Translations under genes and position numbers: made by a program
Origin: Ipomoea triloba
Lineage: Eukaryota > Streptophyta > Magnoliopsida > Solanales > Convolvulaceae
Assembly: GCF_003576645.1 (NCBI RefSeq)
Contig: NC_044925.1
Coordinates: 9,504,200 to 9,568,199, forward strand
Direction: 5' to 3'
DNA length: 64,000 nt
The notes under the pieces: model-generated
Seen by the model: only the letters and a program-made list of their open reading frames with translations
What the model was told of the DNA's origin: nothing
Databases searched by the model: none
Part shown: in pieces, positions 36,455 through 47,342 of the stretch
Numbering within the stretch: position 1 is the first letter of the stretch
Layout of the letters: each line of letters begins with the position of its first letter

Positions 36455-38512
36455 CTAAGGATCGCGCGCCCCAGAGGTCCCTGCCTGGTCGAAATTGACC
36501 ATGCCCAGGGAAAGGCGAATCTGGTCCAGCAGGGTGTCGGCCGCGCCACCTAAGCCAAGCGCGAGACCAGGGAATGGATCATCACCGAGGGCAGCTCCAG
36601 TCCCGGATGCGCCATGAGAAGCAGCGGGTTCGGTTTGGGGCTCCGGATCCATGAGTTCCAAAGGGAGTCCCCACGCCTCAGGGTCGAAGGACGGGTCTCG
36701 GCACCGTAGTTGCGTGTAGATCTTGTGCTGCATGTCGTACTCACCAATGTCGGCCATGTGCGCAGCCTCCATGGCCACGTATCGCTTCCCCGCCCTAGTG
36801 GACTTCAGCACCCCATAGCTCTCCTCCACGTGCTCCGAGATGTAAGCCCGCACATCCACTGGGAAGGCCGTGGACTCGCGGTAGCGCGTCACAGCCACGG
36901 CCGACGCCTCCTCGGCGACTCTCTGCCCCTCGAGGGCTCTCCTCTCGCGCAAGGCCATCTGCAAACAAGATAATCACGGGACCCGAGGGGGAGGGGGAAG
37001 GATCGTGAAAATACACAGGAATAAGGGCATACCTCCATTAACGAGCGGTAGTCCGGGCGGCCCCGACACGACTCCTTATCGCGGGCCGAGACAAGGCTCC
37101 GCATCACATCTTCCGCTAGCACATCCCCCTGGAGTAAAGAGACCGAAGGAGGGATGGACACAGGCCAACTTGGAGGGGCGGTGGGCATGGCAAATGTGGA
37201 GCCCATCGGGGCAGCAAAGCCGGGTGCGGAGGCAGCAAAGCCAGGCGCTGGGTTATCCGCCGTGGTGGACGCCGAGCTGTGGCGGCTTCGTGGAACCGGC
37301 GCTTGACCCGGAGGGGAGGACCGAGGCGAAGCACGCGGTACACGTGACCGGCTGGGTTCCCCTCGGCGGGGCCTCTTGCTGTTCTGGCTCCTGTAGGCTG
37401 CGAGGACCGTGCGGGCATTTTCAGCTTCGTCGCTCATCCCTGAAACACGCGAGAACAAGCAAGTTATGAACCAAGCAAAGCATGTATCGAACAAAGCAAG
37501 CAAAATAAAATCATGAGGAAAGAACGAACCACAGTAGTCGGGGTCGGAACCACCGGACGATGACTCCTTGCCCTCAACTATATCGCCCTCGGAACCTCCA
37601 GACTCCCTGGAGGACAACACTAACACTCTGGGGACAAGGGGTTGAGGGGGAGGCGGGAGCGGCGGACCACGCACACAGCCTATACTGTGCAGGGCCTCGG
37701 GAGCGACCAGAGGCTCCGTGCAGACCCCTCGCTGACCGCCGAGGAAAGCACTCAAATAGGTGGAGAGGTAAGGTACGGGGTCGACCTTAGGGGACCTCGA
37801 AGGGAAGGCTAGAACCAGTGGAAATAATAACAAACTTGGGCTTCCAGTACTTGTTGAACCCTTTGATATCCTTGAAAAACCGGGCCTTGAAGCGGGCCGA
37901 GATTTCCGCATAGCCCTTGCCTTGGGCCCCGCCCGAACTATCGCCTACTTGGAAGAGTTGCTGGAACAGACTGAGAGACGGGAGGACGGACATCTGACGA
38001 CACCTGACCAGGAAGGCGGAAAGGATCCTGTGGGAGTTGGGCACTAACTGCCCCAAAGCCACGCGGTGGTGGTTCAGGAACACAATAATGAAGGGATGTA
38101 ATGGGAAGGCGAGCCCAATTTGGAGCGAGGTAAGGTGCACCCCGAAGTGGCGAGGGGAGGGGGGCTCCAAGATACTTCGACCGGGGACGGGTAGGACAAG
38201 CTCTACTGTGGGCCCGACAAGAGACCACGCGAGTTCGATCTCATAGTCGGTCAAGGCTTGAGCCATGGTCCCGCCAGGGACGCGGGGGTCAAGCAGTGTG
38301 TGGAGGGACTCGTCAAAGGGCTCGAGTAGCGGCACCGGCTCTATGACATAGCGAGGAGCGGCGTCCATGAGATTCACGGAAGGCTCGGGGATCCCGTCAA
38401 AAGGATAGGGAAAATTCTCGTAAGTAAGAGCTTCCTCGCTGGAGGAGGGGAGCTCAGAGCGGTCGATGGAATCTAGGAAACTCTCGTACGGGTCATACGA
38501 GGAAGAGTGCAT
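36455..38512 (-). CDS. Antisense accessory gene of the retrotransposon (3 exons, putative gypsy-type domain)
   Basis: Predicted exons on the minus strand are 38512-37530, 37439-37033 and 36958-36455. Both introns have GT-AG ends (90 and 74 bp) and phases agree, giving about 630 aa if the single 1-nt frameshift in the C-run near 37788 is disregarded. Exon 1 contains LTSLQIGLAFPLHPFI and LVPNSHRILSAFLV, which resemble the plant 'putative gypsy type transposon' family (Transposase_28, PF04195). Exon 2 is Pro/Ser/Arg-rich; exon 3 has a charged helical part (MALRERRALEGQR). Antisense ORFs downstream of integrase are known in Tat elements such as Grande. Role unknown. Confidence 0.7.
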
Positions 38513-39195
38513 GCAGGCTAAGCGAGACTCAGATGCTAGGAGGAAACCAGATTTGGAACATGAAAAGAGGGGAAGGACTACTAACCGACTCTAGGGAAGA
38601 CGCAGAGGGGTAGACGCACTTGGACGGGGGACACGGGTTACGAATGCCCGGCCTCGACGGCGAGCGCTCGGCCTCGGCGACGGCGGAGCGCGGTGCTCGG
38701 CGGTGGTTCGGCGGCGGCCGGCGGCTGGTGGCGACGGTGGTCACGGCGGTCCAGCGACGATGAAGTGGCGGCCGGTGGTCGGTGGCGGCATTTCGGTGGT
38801 GATTCGGGGTGCTTTGGTCGGTTGGAATGTAGAGAGAGAAGTGGGGAAGTAATGTGGTAATGTAGGAGGAAATAATAATAATGAAGGGGGTAAAAGGGTT
38901 TATATAGGGGGAAAAGAGGGGGAATTTTGGCAGGGGAATCTCAATAATTGGAAGGGGAAAAGATAATGAGTGGTGAAAAATGTTGGATGGCATGGGGTAT
39001 TTATAGTTTGGGAAAGATAAGAACTTTGAAGGGGTTGAACTTCTGGACGGATAAGAACAACTTTGGGATAAAATTTCGGATAACACTCCTAGTACAGTAA
39101 GAACTCTAGTTGGGGCGGACTCTGACCCAACCTAATACGAAGGTTTATAAATGATCCGTGTTTACTCTCTTTCGTTGCCGAAATCTCGCAACTCA
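38513..39195. other. Upstream region of the antisense gene
   Basis: GC-rich 38590-38800 followed by AT-rich 38810-39195. It probably holds the promoter and 5' UTR of the antisense gene on the minus strand ('tatataggggga' at 38901 gives TATATA in that orientation). A frame over the GC-rich part lacks recognisable domains. Confidence 0.4.
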
Positions 39196-39211
39196 GAGAG
39201 TGGGGGACTGA
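39196..39211 (+). promoter_or_regulatory. Polypurine tract of the Tat-like element
   Basis: AGAGAGTGGGGGA immediately precedes the 3' LTR and would prime plus-strand synthesis. Confidence 0.7.
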
Positions 39212-39943
39212 TGATGGAATAATTAGGACCGGGTGCGGAGCACGAACGGGGCAAGAAGGAACCGGAACAAGTACGACCCGGGGGCGGCCACGTGGTGGGC
39301 TAGCCACGCTCGGCCGCGGCCGAGTGTGGCTCGCGGCATGCTCAGCCTGGCTGAGCGTCCGCGGAACGCTCAGCGTAGNCTGAGCGTCCGCGGAACGCTC
39401 AGCGTAGCTCGCAGCACGCTCGGCCCAGCTGAGCGTCCGCGGCACGCTCAGCCCGGCTGAGCGTCCGCAACGCGCTCAGCCAGGCTGAGCGTGACCCGCG
39501 GCACGCTCAGCCCGGTTGAGCGCCCACAGGCTGAGCGTGTTCCGCAACATGCTCAGCCCGGCTGAGCGCTGTCCGCGGCACGCTCGGCCCGGCCGAGCGT
39601 GACACGCTCAGCCCGGCTGAGCGTCCGGCCTCGGCGGTCCGCGCGTTGCCCGGGTCTCGCGGCGGCGGTTACGGCCCGGGCGTTGGGCGTGCTTACCTGC
39701 GTCTTTTCCGGATCAGTTACACCTAGGGCTGATATAAAAGCCCGTTGGTTGTCTTGTCAGGACATCTTCACCTTACTTTTATCACTCTTGTCCTATTATT
39801 ATATTGGCAACCTTTGTAATAGCGTTATACAATTCAATATATATTTTACCCCCGCGGTATACTTATGATCCATTAGCTTGTCATACCCCTATTATTTAAT
39901 CGGGTTTTGTAATTCGAACCACCCGGGTTATTAAAATCCATCA
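39212..39943 (+). repeat. 3' LTR of the Tat-like element
   Basis: 732 bp with TATAAAAG at 39733-39740. It has about ten palindromic units, many more than the 5' LTR. A single N at 39379 lies between two copies of 'tgagcgtccgcggaacgctcagcgtag', so part of the expansion may be an assembly artefact. Confidence 0.92.
39330..39625. repeat. Expanded palindromic GC-rich repeat array in the 3' LTR
   Basis: About ten units of GCTCAGCC-x-GGCTGAGC and variants (GCTCGGCCCGGCCGAGC, GCTCAGCGTAG). It is the counterpart of the five-unit array at 32412-32560. Confidence 0.85.
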
Positions 39944-39959
39944 TTTTTAATTTTCTTTC

Positions 39960-40132
39960 GGTTGTTTTCCATTTTTTGCCGGAAAAAATGGTGTTTTTCC
40001 AGCAAAGACAGAGTGAAAGTTTCTGGGTCGTGGGATTTGGCAGGAAGAAGCTACTGACCAGTGAATGAGCTAAGCAAAATGAGAATTAGGGATGTGTATA
40101 GTATGATTAGGCTATTTAATTTGTTTATTTTA
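39960..40132 (+). repeat. ~170-bp direct repeat, right copy
   Basis: Partner of 32117-32288, continuing at its right end into the Mutator-like TIR. Confidence 0.8.
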
Positions 40133-40411
40133 ATTTTTTTTATTTAAGCTTATGTGGCAATCCAAATAATCAAAACATAGCTTACTTGGCGAGCCACGGA
40201 GGCGGTTACTGGTTCTTACCGGATAGATAACCGGTTAATGGGCTCAGAAGACTCAAAATCGTAAGTTCATGTGTTCAATTGCACTTTTTAAAAGTTCATG
40301 GGCCTAATTGACTTTTCGGGAAATGTTCAGGGGCCTATTTGTACCTTTTCCCTAATCTATTTGAAAAATTTAAAAATTAGTTTAGATTTCTAGTTTTAAT
40401 TTTAACAAAAG

Positions 40412-40647
40412 TGTTACAATTCATTGTCATTATGGACATTATTATTGTAACGTATGTAACAGTTATGTAATCATTGTATCCATTTAATAACTTTTGTATA
40501 TATATGTATGTGTATCCTTTGGTTGGAGTAGCAATGAATAAGATCACAACTTTGCTTTTCTTGCTTTATCTCTTTACTTCTCTTTTCTTCTCTACAACTA
40601 TTCTGTAATCTATAATATACAAGCTAATAGGCTTTCCTATTACAACA
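40412..40647 (+). repeat. 5' LTR of copia-type element 1
   Basis: 236 bp, TG...CA ends, preceded by AAAAG. Confidence 0.92.
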
Positions 40648-43600
40648 CATTATCAGCACGCTCTTTTGGTAAAGAGGTATGAGGTCCTTTCTCCAAAGTC
40701 ATTCTAGTCTGTTTTTCAGATTCAGCAGGCGGATTAATATCATGGAAGGTTTTATCTTCTTCATTCCGCATTTGCATATATTCTGACCGAAATTTGTTTC
40801 AGACCTCCTTTGTTGGTAAAATTCATTTGTTTGGATTGATCTGCTTTAGAATCTGACATGGATGACTAAAAAATGATAGTTTTTGGCTTTTGTATGAAAA
40901 TGCTTGCAAATGCATCCCTTATCTGTTGACTCTTGACGCATTTTGTGGCTTAAATTATTTTGCATTTTCATGGTGGATTTTGTTGGAATAACATTATGAC
41001 AATGCATCAATCTAAATATGTTTATTTTGAAAATTTGTTTCGAAAATTATCGTAAATTTATATACATACTAATTACATGTTTTTGAAACATTTTGAATAT
41101 ATATATATATATATACTTGCCTGGATTTGGTTGGTGTAATTCGTTTTCGGCCTGGTCGGGGTTGCAACCATTGTTGGCGGCTAAACATAAAACATCGCCC
41201 CTACCCCTGGTGGCACTGATAGCCATCTCAATCGACAACCTTGGCTAGAGCATGTTTGGAGTGTTTTCAACGCTCTTGGGTGAGGTTGTTACTACCGATC
41301 ACTGCGCTCCGGCAAAGAGAGACGAAGGCATTGGCAGTCCGGCGCAGGGAGGCAATGGCGGTGGTGTTTTGTACGGTGTTGTGTTTTGGAAGCCAAGGTG
41401 CCTTTGGGGGCCACGCCATCACCATAATCTTGCTTTGTGCCTGTAGAACATAGGCAGCCATCCTCCCCGCCACCAGGCAGTATAGGCCAGAACGAAGGAT
41501 GCGTTACTTGGGAAAATAAAGCAACACCGTTTTCCAGTTACACAATGTATTTACAGCCTTTCAATTTGACCAGGTAACTGCATCTTATTTTTCTAGACAA
41601 TTTATTATTTTGGTAATCACATATATGATTAATATAATATTAATAATCATTATTAAGATTACCCTTTAATAATTTTTTTATTATGGTAAATTGGTCATTA
41701 TGTGATGGTGATTGGCATTGAGTTTCTTTTTTTGGACTTAAGAAATCATTTTACTTTTTACCATATTTTATTAGTGATTTAATTATTAATTTTGTTACGA
41801 TTATTATTAGTAATCAATTGATTTATTGACCAGAATACCTATTTTGTTAATCATTTATAATGGTAATTGTCATGTTTTTGGACTATTTTTATGGTAATTG
41901 AGATTAGCATTCTTTTAATATTGAACCTGATTATTAGAATTGAAATTACCATTATCATTATATATTTTTCCAAATCATGTTTATGGATGAAAGATTGCAA
42001 TACCTAAGTTTTCTTTTTGGCATTTAATTGTCAAATATTAAGAGTATTTATACATACAATCGTTTTATACTTACAACCTTTTAAATCACAATTATCATTT
42101 TATTATTAATGGTAATTATGATTTTTATATAGAGATGGTTATTATCTTGTTTAATTGAAATGCTCTATTATCTTTTCAAATTACCATATGTTATTATATG
42201 TGTATTTTGAGGCCGTTTGCATCTTATTGATTGCTGGAAGATGTATTTGAATAATGAAAAGGTTCATTCTGAATTGATTTAAATTGATAATTCAATCTAA
42301 TGTCAGTGCGTCTATAATGTTTTAGAGTTTTTTTAGGAACTCTAAAATTAACAATTGATACAATTTGTTTAATTGAATTATTTATCCCAATACAATATAT
42401 GATATTTTTTGCTAGCCCTGTCAAATTGAAATTTGTGAAAAGGTGATTTTGGCTAATTACCAACATCATATACAGACCAGCGATGGTCATATAATTGTCA
42501 GACAAACGTCATGAAGATGCCAGATAAGTGTTTTTCTCACAGAAGATATTTTATAATTATCTTATATTGACAAAATTGTGTGCATTTATATATCACCATG
42601 TGATATTTTAATTGTCTAAAAGAATATATGACGTATATTCAAATTGATACGCAATATTTAGAAAGCATGATTGATAGATGCAAATAGTAATACAATCACT
42701 CCATACGATTGTATGTTGAGTACCCTAATTATCATCATGAAACAATTACTTGACATAGACACTAAAATATCTTATTTTTAACTAGAACTCTAAAATCTTA
42801 ATAGAGTTTTGCCGGAAGGCAAATTAAGTCATTATGGAGGAAAATTATCTATTTTGGGGACCTCCAAAAATTTAGAAACCACTACATATCACAAATACAT
42901 AGTACATGGTTCAAAATCATGCATTTCCCTATTTGCGTTAAGTTTTTTTTTTTTTTAAATATCAGTATGCAGTTCTTTCTTTTTTTTTTAGAGCCATCAA
43001 ATAATTAGAGTCTATCATAAGGATGACTAGAAACGCTAACTGCATACTCTATTATAAGATCGTTTCTCGGCATTAGAGGGAGATTTGACCAAACTTTTTA
43101 TAGAATGCCGAGAAAATTTCATTAAAATGAAAAGAGATCTTCAAACCCATGTACTAGTTTTATTGAACCAGAAGATTCACAAATTGAACAAAAATCTGCT
43201 AGAAATATCAAAGAATGATTAAGTCCATAGAAATATTATTAAAATCTCCAAATAGGACTAAACTTTCCTACCGATTTTCTTTATGCCGGAAGCATTAGAA
43301 ATTTATTGGTTTCAGAAATTGTAAAAACTAGATCTAGTGTAGAAATTTCGTCACTCCTAGAACATAAAATTTTATCCTGAAGATATTCGTCTAGAAAACG
43401 AAAATCCCCAGTAAATTTGTAGGTGCACCAAATAAATAAAATACTGGGGAAGCGGAACAACCAAATTCAAAATACTATTGAGAAATGCCATCTATTTGGT
43501 TGATAAAAATGCCATGTGTATAAAAATATTTACAAAATAGTTACAGTTGTCGACAACACATTTTGCCCCTATTGCTCATAAATACTTAAAATCTGGATCC

Positions 43601-44269
43601 AGAAATTAAAACAGTAGTTTAACGCCCGAAGCGTGCTAACTGTTTTTGAAAAGAGCAATTAAGGCATACAAATCAAAACTCGCTAAAGAAAATATACACC
43701 AGAAAGTGTTATAATGTAAAGCGAGTTGAGGGTTTTTATGCAAAAACCCAATATGGTCATGGCATTATATTCCGCTATTTAGGGGAACTAGCAGAAAATA
43801 AATAAGATATGTAGTCAATATCTCAAAAGGTGATAAAATCACAAAATGAGTACATCACTAAACTATGATCTTTTCTACAAAGTCAAACTGACTGAAAAGG
43901 ATTTTCTCCCCAAGAAGAAATGATAAAAATATATGAATTGCTCCGTTGAAAAATCTGTGTATTCATTGAAATCCCTACCTACAAAAATAATTAAGATCGA
44001 TATGCGTAGGTTAATTTCAGGAGGAGCAACAAAAATAATTAATTTCATCAGTCCATATGATCATTAAGAATATGATCAAATTCTAAAGACAATCCTAAAG
44101 ATTGTGTCATATCTCTTCTCTACAACCTATTGAAACTTTAAAATCATATAGAATTTGAATGTTATTATCTTTAGGGAGAGATGGAAAGTAAATTTACTTT
44201 AGACAATCCTGAAGATTGGGTCTTAAGAGGAATATCAGTTGTTCTCTTTTGCACTATATGAATATATAC

Positions 44270-44660
44270 ATATACCATGCACTCTTTTCCTCACTAGACT
44301 TTTTCCCATAGGGTTTTTCTAGTGTGGTTTTTAACGAGGTATGAGTATGACATAGTAACATTTATAAGGGGAGACATTGCAAATAAATACCTAAATGGTC
44401 CAACCCCTAAATCCTGAAGATTATGCCTTGAAGGCTTATGGTTGTACTCTTTTTCCCTTAACTTTTCCCTTAACTAAGTTTTTCTCATATGGTTGTCAAT
44501 ATCATGTACTCTTTTCTTCAACTAGTTTTTCCCACGTGGTTTTTCTAGTGAAGTTTTTAACGAGGCATGAATGTATTTTATATTGTACCTTGCGCTCTTT
44601 TCTTGTATAGATTTTTTCCCACAGGTTTTTCCTAGCAAGTTTTTAACGAGACACGATTGT
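44270..44660 (+). repeat. Tandem 'CTCTTTTC...TTTTTAACGAGGCA' modules (element 1)
   Basis: At least three units of about 70-150 bp contain 'actcttttcc... tttttcccatagggtttttctagtgtggtttttaacgaggtatga'. They lie between the degraded pol region and the polypurine tract. The same module appears in element 2 (51780-52370, opposite strand), so it is a conserved non-coding feature of this copia group. Confidence 0.75.
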
Positions 44661-44684
44661 GATCAAATAATGTCCAAGGGGGAG

Positions 44685-44920
44685 TGTTACAATTCATTGT
44701 CGTTATGGACATTATTATTGTAACGTATGTAATGGTTATGTAATCATTGTATCCATTTAATAACTTTTGTATATATATGTATGTGTATCCTTTGGTTGGA
44801 GTAGCAATGAATAAGATCACAACTTTGCTTTTCTTGCTTTATCTCTTTACTTCTCTTTTCTTCTCTACAACTATTATGTAATCTATAGTATACAAGCTAA
44901 TAGGCTTTCCTATTACAACA
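44685..44920 (+). repeat. 3' LTR of copia-type element 1
   Basis: 236 bp, TG...CA ends, followed by AAAAG. Confidence 0.92.
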
Positions 44921-44947
44921 AAAAGTTAATAATCAAAATGCTCGCTT

Positions 44948-46366
44948 GACTATAGTGAAATTATCAATTTGGTACTACCTATTATTCTTGTGTAATTAAG
45001 TCCCCAATCAGAAAACCCTACTCAATTTAGTCCACTATTAAAATTCATCTATGATCTTTTAAATTTAAAGACAGAAAGGTAATTTCATTTCTCTTATTTA
45101 TTAAAGCTTTTCTTCCTCCTCGTCTTTCCGCTCCTTTACTTAAAGCTCCTTGGACTCCTTCGCAAAGAACCATCTGCAAGAGAATATTTGCAAGGTGGTG
45201 GCGTTCAATCCTTCCATGCATGAATGATAAACCACAACGATTCGCATCAAACACCAAGGGCTTACACACATTAATTAATTAACATACACAAGCATAATGA
45301 ACAATTGAAACGCATATGGGATCAAACAACGTGAAACAAAGAAATCAAGAACAATAAACAAACACTTACAGGTAGCAAAAGCACAAAAGAAAAAGAAGAA
45401 GAAGAAGACTCCTGTCTCAAAAAGACTGAATTTTTGTGTAGCTCCAGCATTCGCTCCCAAGAGAACAAGATACCCATACACTATTTTCCTTTCTCTGTTA
45501 AACCTGAGTGCTGATTGGTTGTCTCTAAGTCACGGAAATTGCAGAAAATTAGAAACTCCACTCCATCAATTACATTTTGTAGCACTACTACACCAAATTT
45601 ATTGTTTTTTTAATAGATTGCATGCTATATGATAAAGTAGCATACCCATTACTTGTCACTGTGCAATTTTTTTATGTATGTAAGTATGCTTTGTTTTGCG
45701 TCTGGAAGTAGGCATTCAAATAGTATGAAATATTTTCAGCGTCGAAAAGGGAGTGGCACGACAGTCCATAACTTGTCGTTGTGCAATCCGCACGATCGCA
45801 GACATACTTTGGTAAACTGCTTTTCTTTAGTGTTCTTGCATAGTCCATTTCTAGCACATTTTGATCTGTATCTGTCAGTGATCCTTCCATTTGCTCAAAT
45901 GATTCCAAAGTACGCATTGTAGGCCATTCTCGAATGCCTTGATGTGATCCTTGAGAGACCGCTTGTGCTTGAAGTCGTAGCCGCGGCTGCAATACCAATA
46001 GTTGCCAATAGCCAGGAATAAGACCACGACAACATACTAAACCTTCAATTTGATGGAACTACGCAAGACGTGTGCTATCAAAGGGGGAAAGGTGTATGCT
46101 GATCAAAGAAAAGAAAGCTGATACTTCATTCTAAGTTCCACTACATTCATGGTGCCTAGAGGATCATTTTGGAAATTTTTACATAATCAAAGGACCATCT
46201 TAGGTAAGAAAAGTGTGCAATTACATCATTGCCTTCAAAATACACGAACAGTTCACGGTAATAATAACAAAGGACCAAATTGGTTAACATTTTCAAAGTT
46301 GAGGACTTATTTAGACAAAAAAAAAAAAAAAAAAAGTCAATGACCAAATTGGTAATTTCACTATAT
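44948..46366. mobile_element. TIR element of unknown superfamily
   Basis: 'gactatagtgaaattatcaatttggt' at the left is complementary, with few mismatches, to 'accaaattggtaatttcactata' at 46343-46365. The 1.4-kb interior holds small frames without recognisable domains (for example minus-strand 45672-45998) and an A17 tract at 46319-46335. Non-autonomous. No target duplication was found by eye. Confidence 0.55.
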
Positions 46367-46460
46367 TTAAGGGATCGGTAATTAACTCTTTTAATAATGT
46401 GGATATTGCTTAACTTATATTACCATGATATTAAAGGCTATATAATAATAATATAAGGAA

Positions 46461-46914
46461 TAAGAGTTAAATAGACAATTGAACTACACGTGAAACTATA
46501 ATTGGGTCCCTAAACAATGCAAAATCATACAATAATAAAAAATGACATTTTTACCTATTGACATGGCGGTTATTGAATTAAAAAAATTACGGAGTATTTT
46601 TTAAAAAATTATTTTAATAATTTTAAATTTATAAAAAAAAAAAAACCCACCCCCTCCCTTGGCCTTCGTCCCCAACGGCTTGGAGATGAAGGGCGAGGAA
46701 GGGGGTGTGGTTTTATTTTTTAAAAAATAATTTAATATAAAATTATTAAAATTAAATTAAAAAATTTATTCATTAACCATCACAATAAGTAAACAAGTCA
46801 CTTTTGATTCAATTGCATGATTTTGCATTGTTCAAAGATCCAATTGTAATTTCTTTTTTACTTTGATGGTCCAATTGTAATATGTGTTTAGTTCAATAAC
46901 ATATTTGACTCTTA
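46461..46914. mobile_element. Small TIR element (Mutator-like MITE style)
   Basis: Ends 'taagagttaaatag' and 'catatttgactctta' are inverted repeats, with a second inner match 'caattg' and 'caatgcaaaatcat'/'atgattttgcattg'. The GC-rich core at 46647-46712 resembles the core of the element at 30344-30903. Non-coding. Confidence 0.6.
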
Positions 46915-47342
46915 TGCCTAAATAATTTAGTTATATGTAAGTAAATAAAGATTAGAATGTGATAGGAATGTAGCAATAATAATAAATATATAATCAAGCA
47001 TGTGATAAAGATTGGAAAATAGAAAAAAAAAATCTCTAGTTTCCTAGAAATCTAAAAAAAGTAATTTTAGTTTTCAAAATGGAAAACTCTACAAATAATA
47101 TTCTATTTTCTATTCTCAAGTTTTCAAAAAAAAAAAAAAAGGAAAAATTGTTTGTTAGTAAACATGCATCTCTTGCAAACATGATATCTGCAAAATTCAA
47201 GCTATGATTATAATCTGATAGGCGATAGCATCATACAACACTGTTTTCCAACCACACAAGCGGGAAATCCTTTATTACAACAGGTAGAAAAAAGTAGAGA
47301 AATATGAACAACATAATAGAACAAGACTTACATGCTTTCCTA
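46915..47342. other. 3' flank of the reductase gene, no other gene
   Basis: AT-rich DNA. The 3' UTR of the minus-strand reductase gene should lie in 47100-47342. Confidence 0.5.

Larger units (their letters stand above)
32289..39943 (+). mobile_element. Ty3/gypsy (Tat-like) LTR retrotransposon, rearranged
   Basis: The LTRs begin TGATGG and end CCATCA: left 32289-32872 (584 bp), right 39212-39943 (732 bp). The size difference comes from expansion of a palindromic repeat array. The target duplication is near-perfect but low in information (ATTTT/TTTTT). Inside are an inverted gag segment, RNase H plus integrase in the LTR orientation, tandem repeats, and a spliced antisense accessory gene. Protease and most of RT are missing. 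Integrase style, antisense gene downstream of integrase, and 3' tandem repeats suggest the Tat/Ogre lineage (inference). Confidence 0.9.
31452..40352. mobile_element. Mutator-like element with ~270-bp TIRs, disrupted by an LTR retrotransposon
   Basis: The left end starting 'gggaaaatgtgtaaataggcc' (31452-31725) is the inverted complement of the right end finishing 'ggcctatttgtaccttttccc' (40065-40352). The flanks carry a 9-bp duplication, TAATCTAGT at 31443-31451 and TAATCTATT at 40353-40361 (8 of 9 identical), as expected for Mutator transposition. Without the nested retroelement (32289-39943) it would be about 1.2 kb. No MURA transposase is visible. The interior 31726-32116 is GC-rich and could be captured gene DNA. 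Confidence 0.85.
40412..44920 (+). mobile_element. Non-autonomous Ty1/copia-type LTR element
   Basis: Identical-length 236-bp LTRs at 40412-40647 and 44685-44920 (TGTTACAATTC...CTATTACAACA), flanked by a perfect AAAAG target duplication (40407-40411 and 44921-44925). The sequence after the left LTR ('cattatcagcacg') is a copia-type primer site, and CCAAGGGGGAG before the right LTR is a copia-type polypurine tract. The 4-kb interior has no intact gag or pol; only degraded frames and tandem 3' modules are seen (44270-44660). The LTRs differ at only a few positions, so insertion is fairly recent. Confidence 0.92.

Noticed and set aside
38529..39086. 185-aa minus-strand ORF upstream of the antisense gene
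   Set aside because: Low-complexity Ser/Pro/Arg content, no domain, and separated from exon 1; more likely promoter/UTR DNA.
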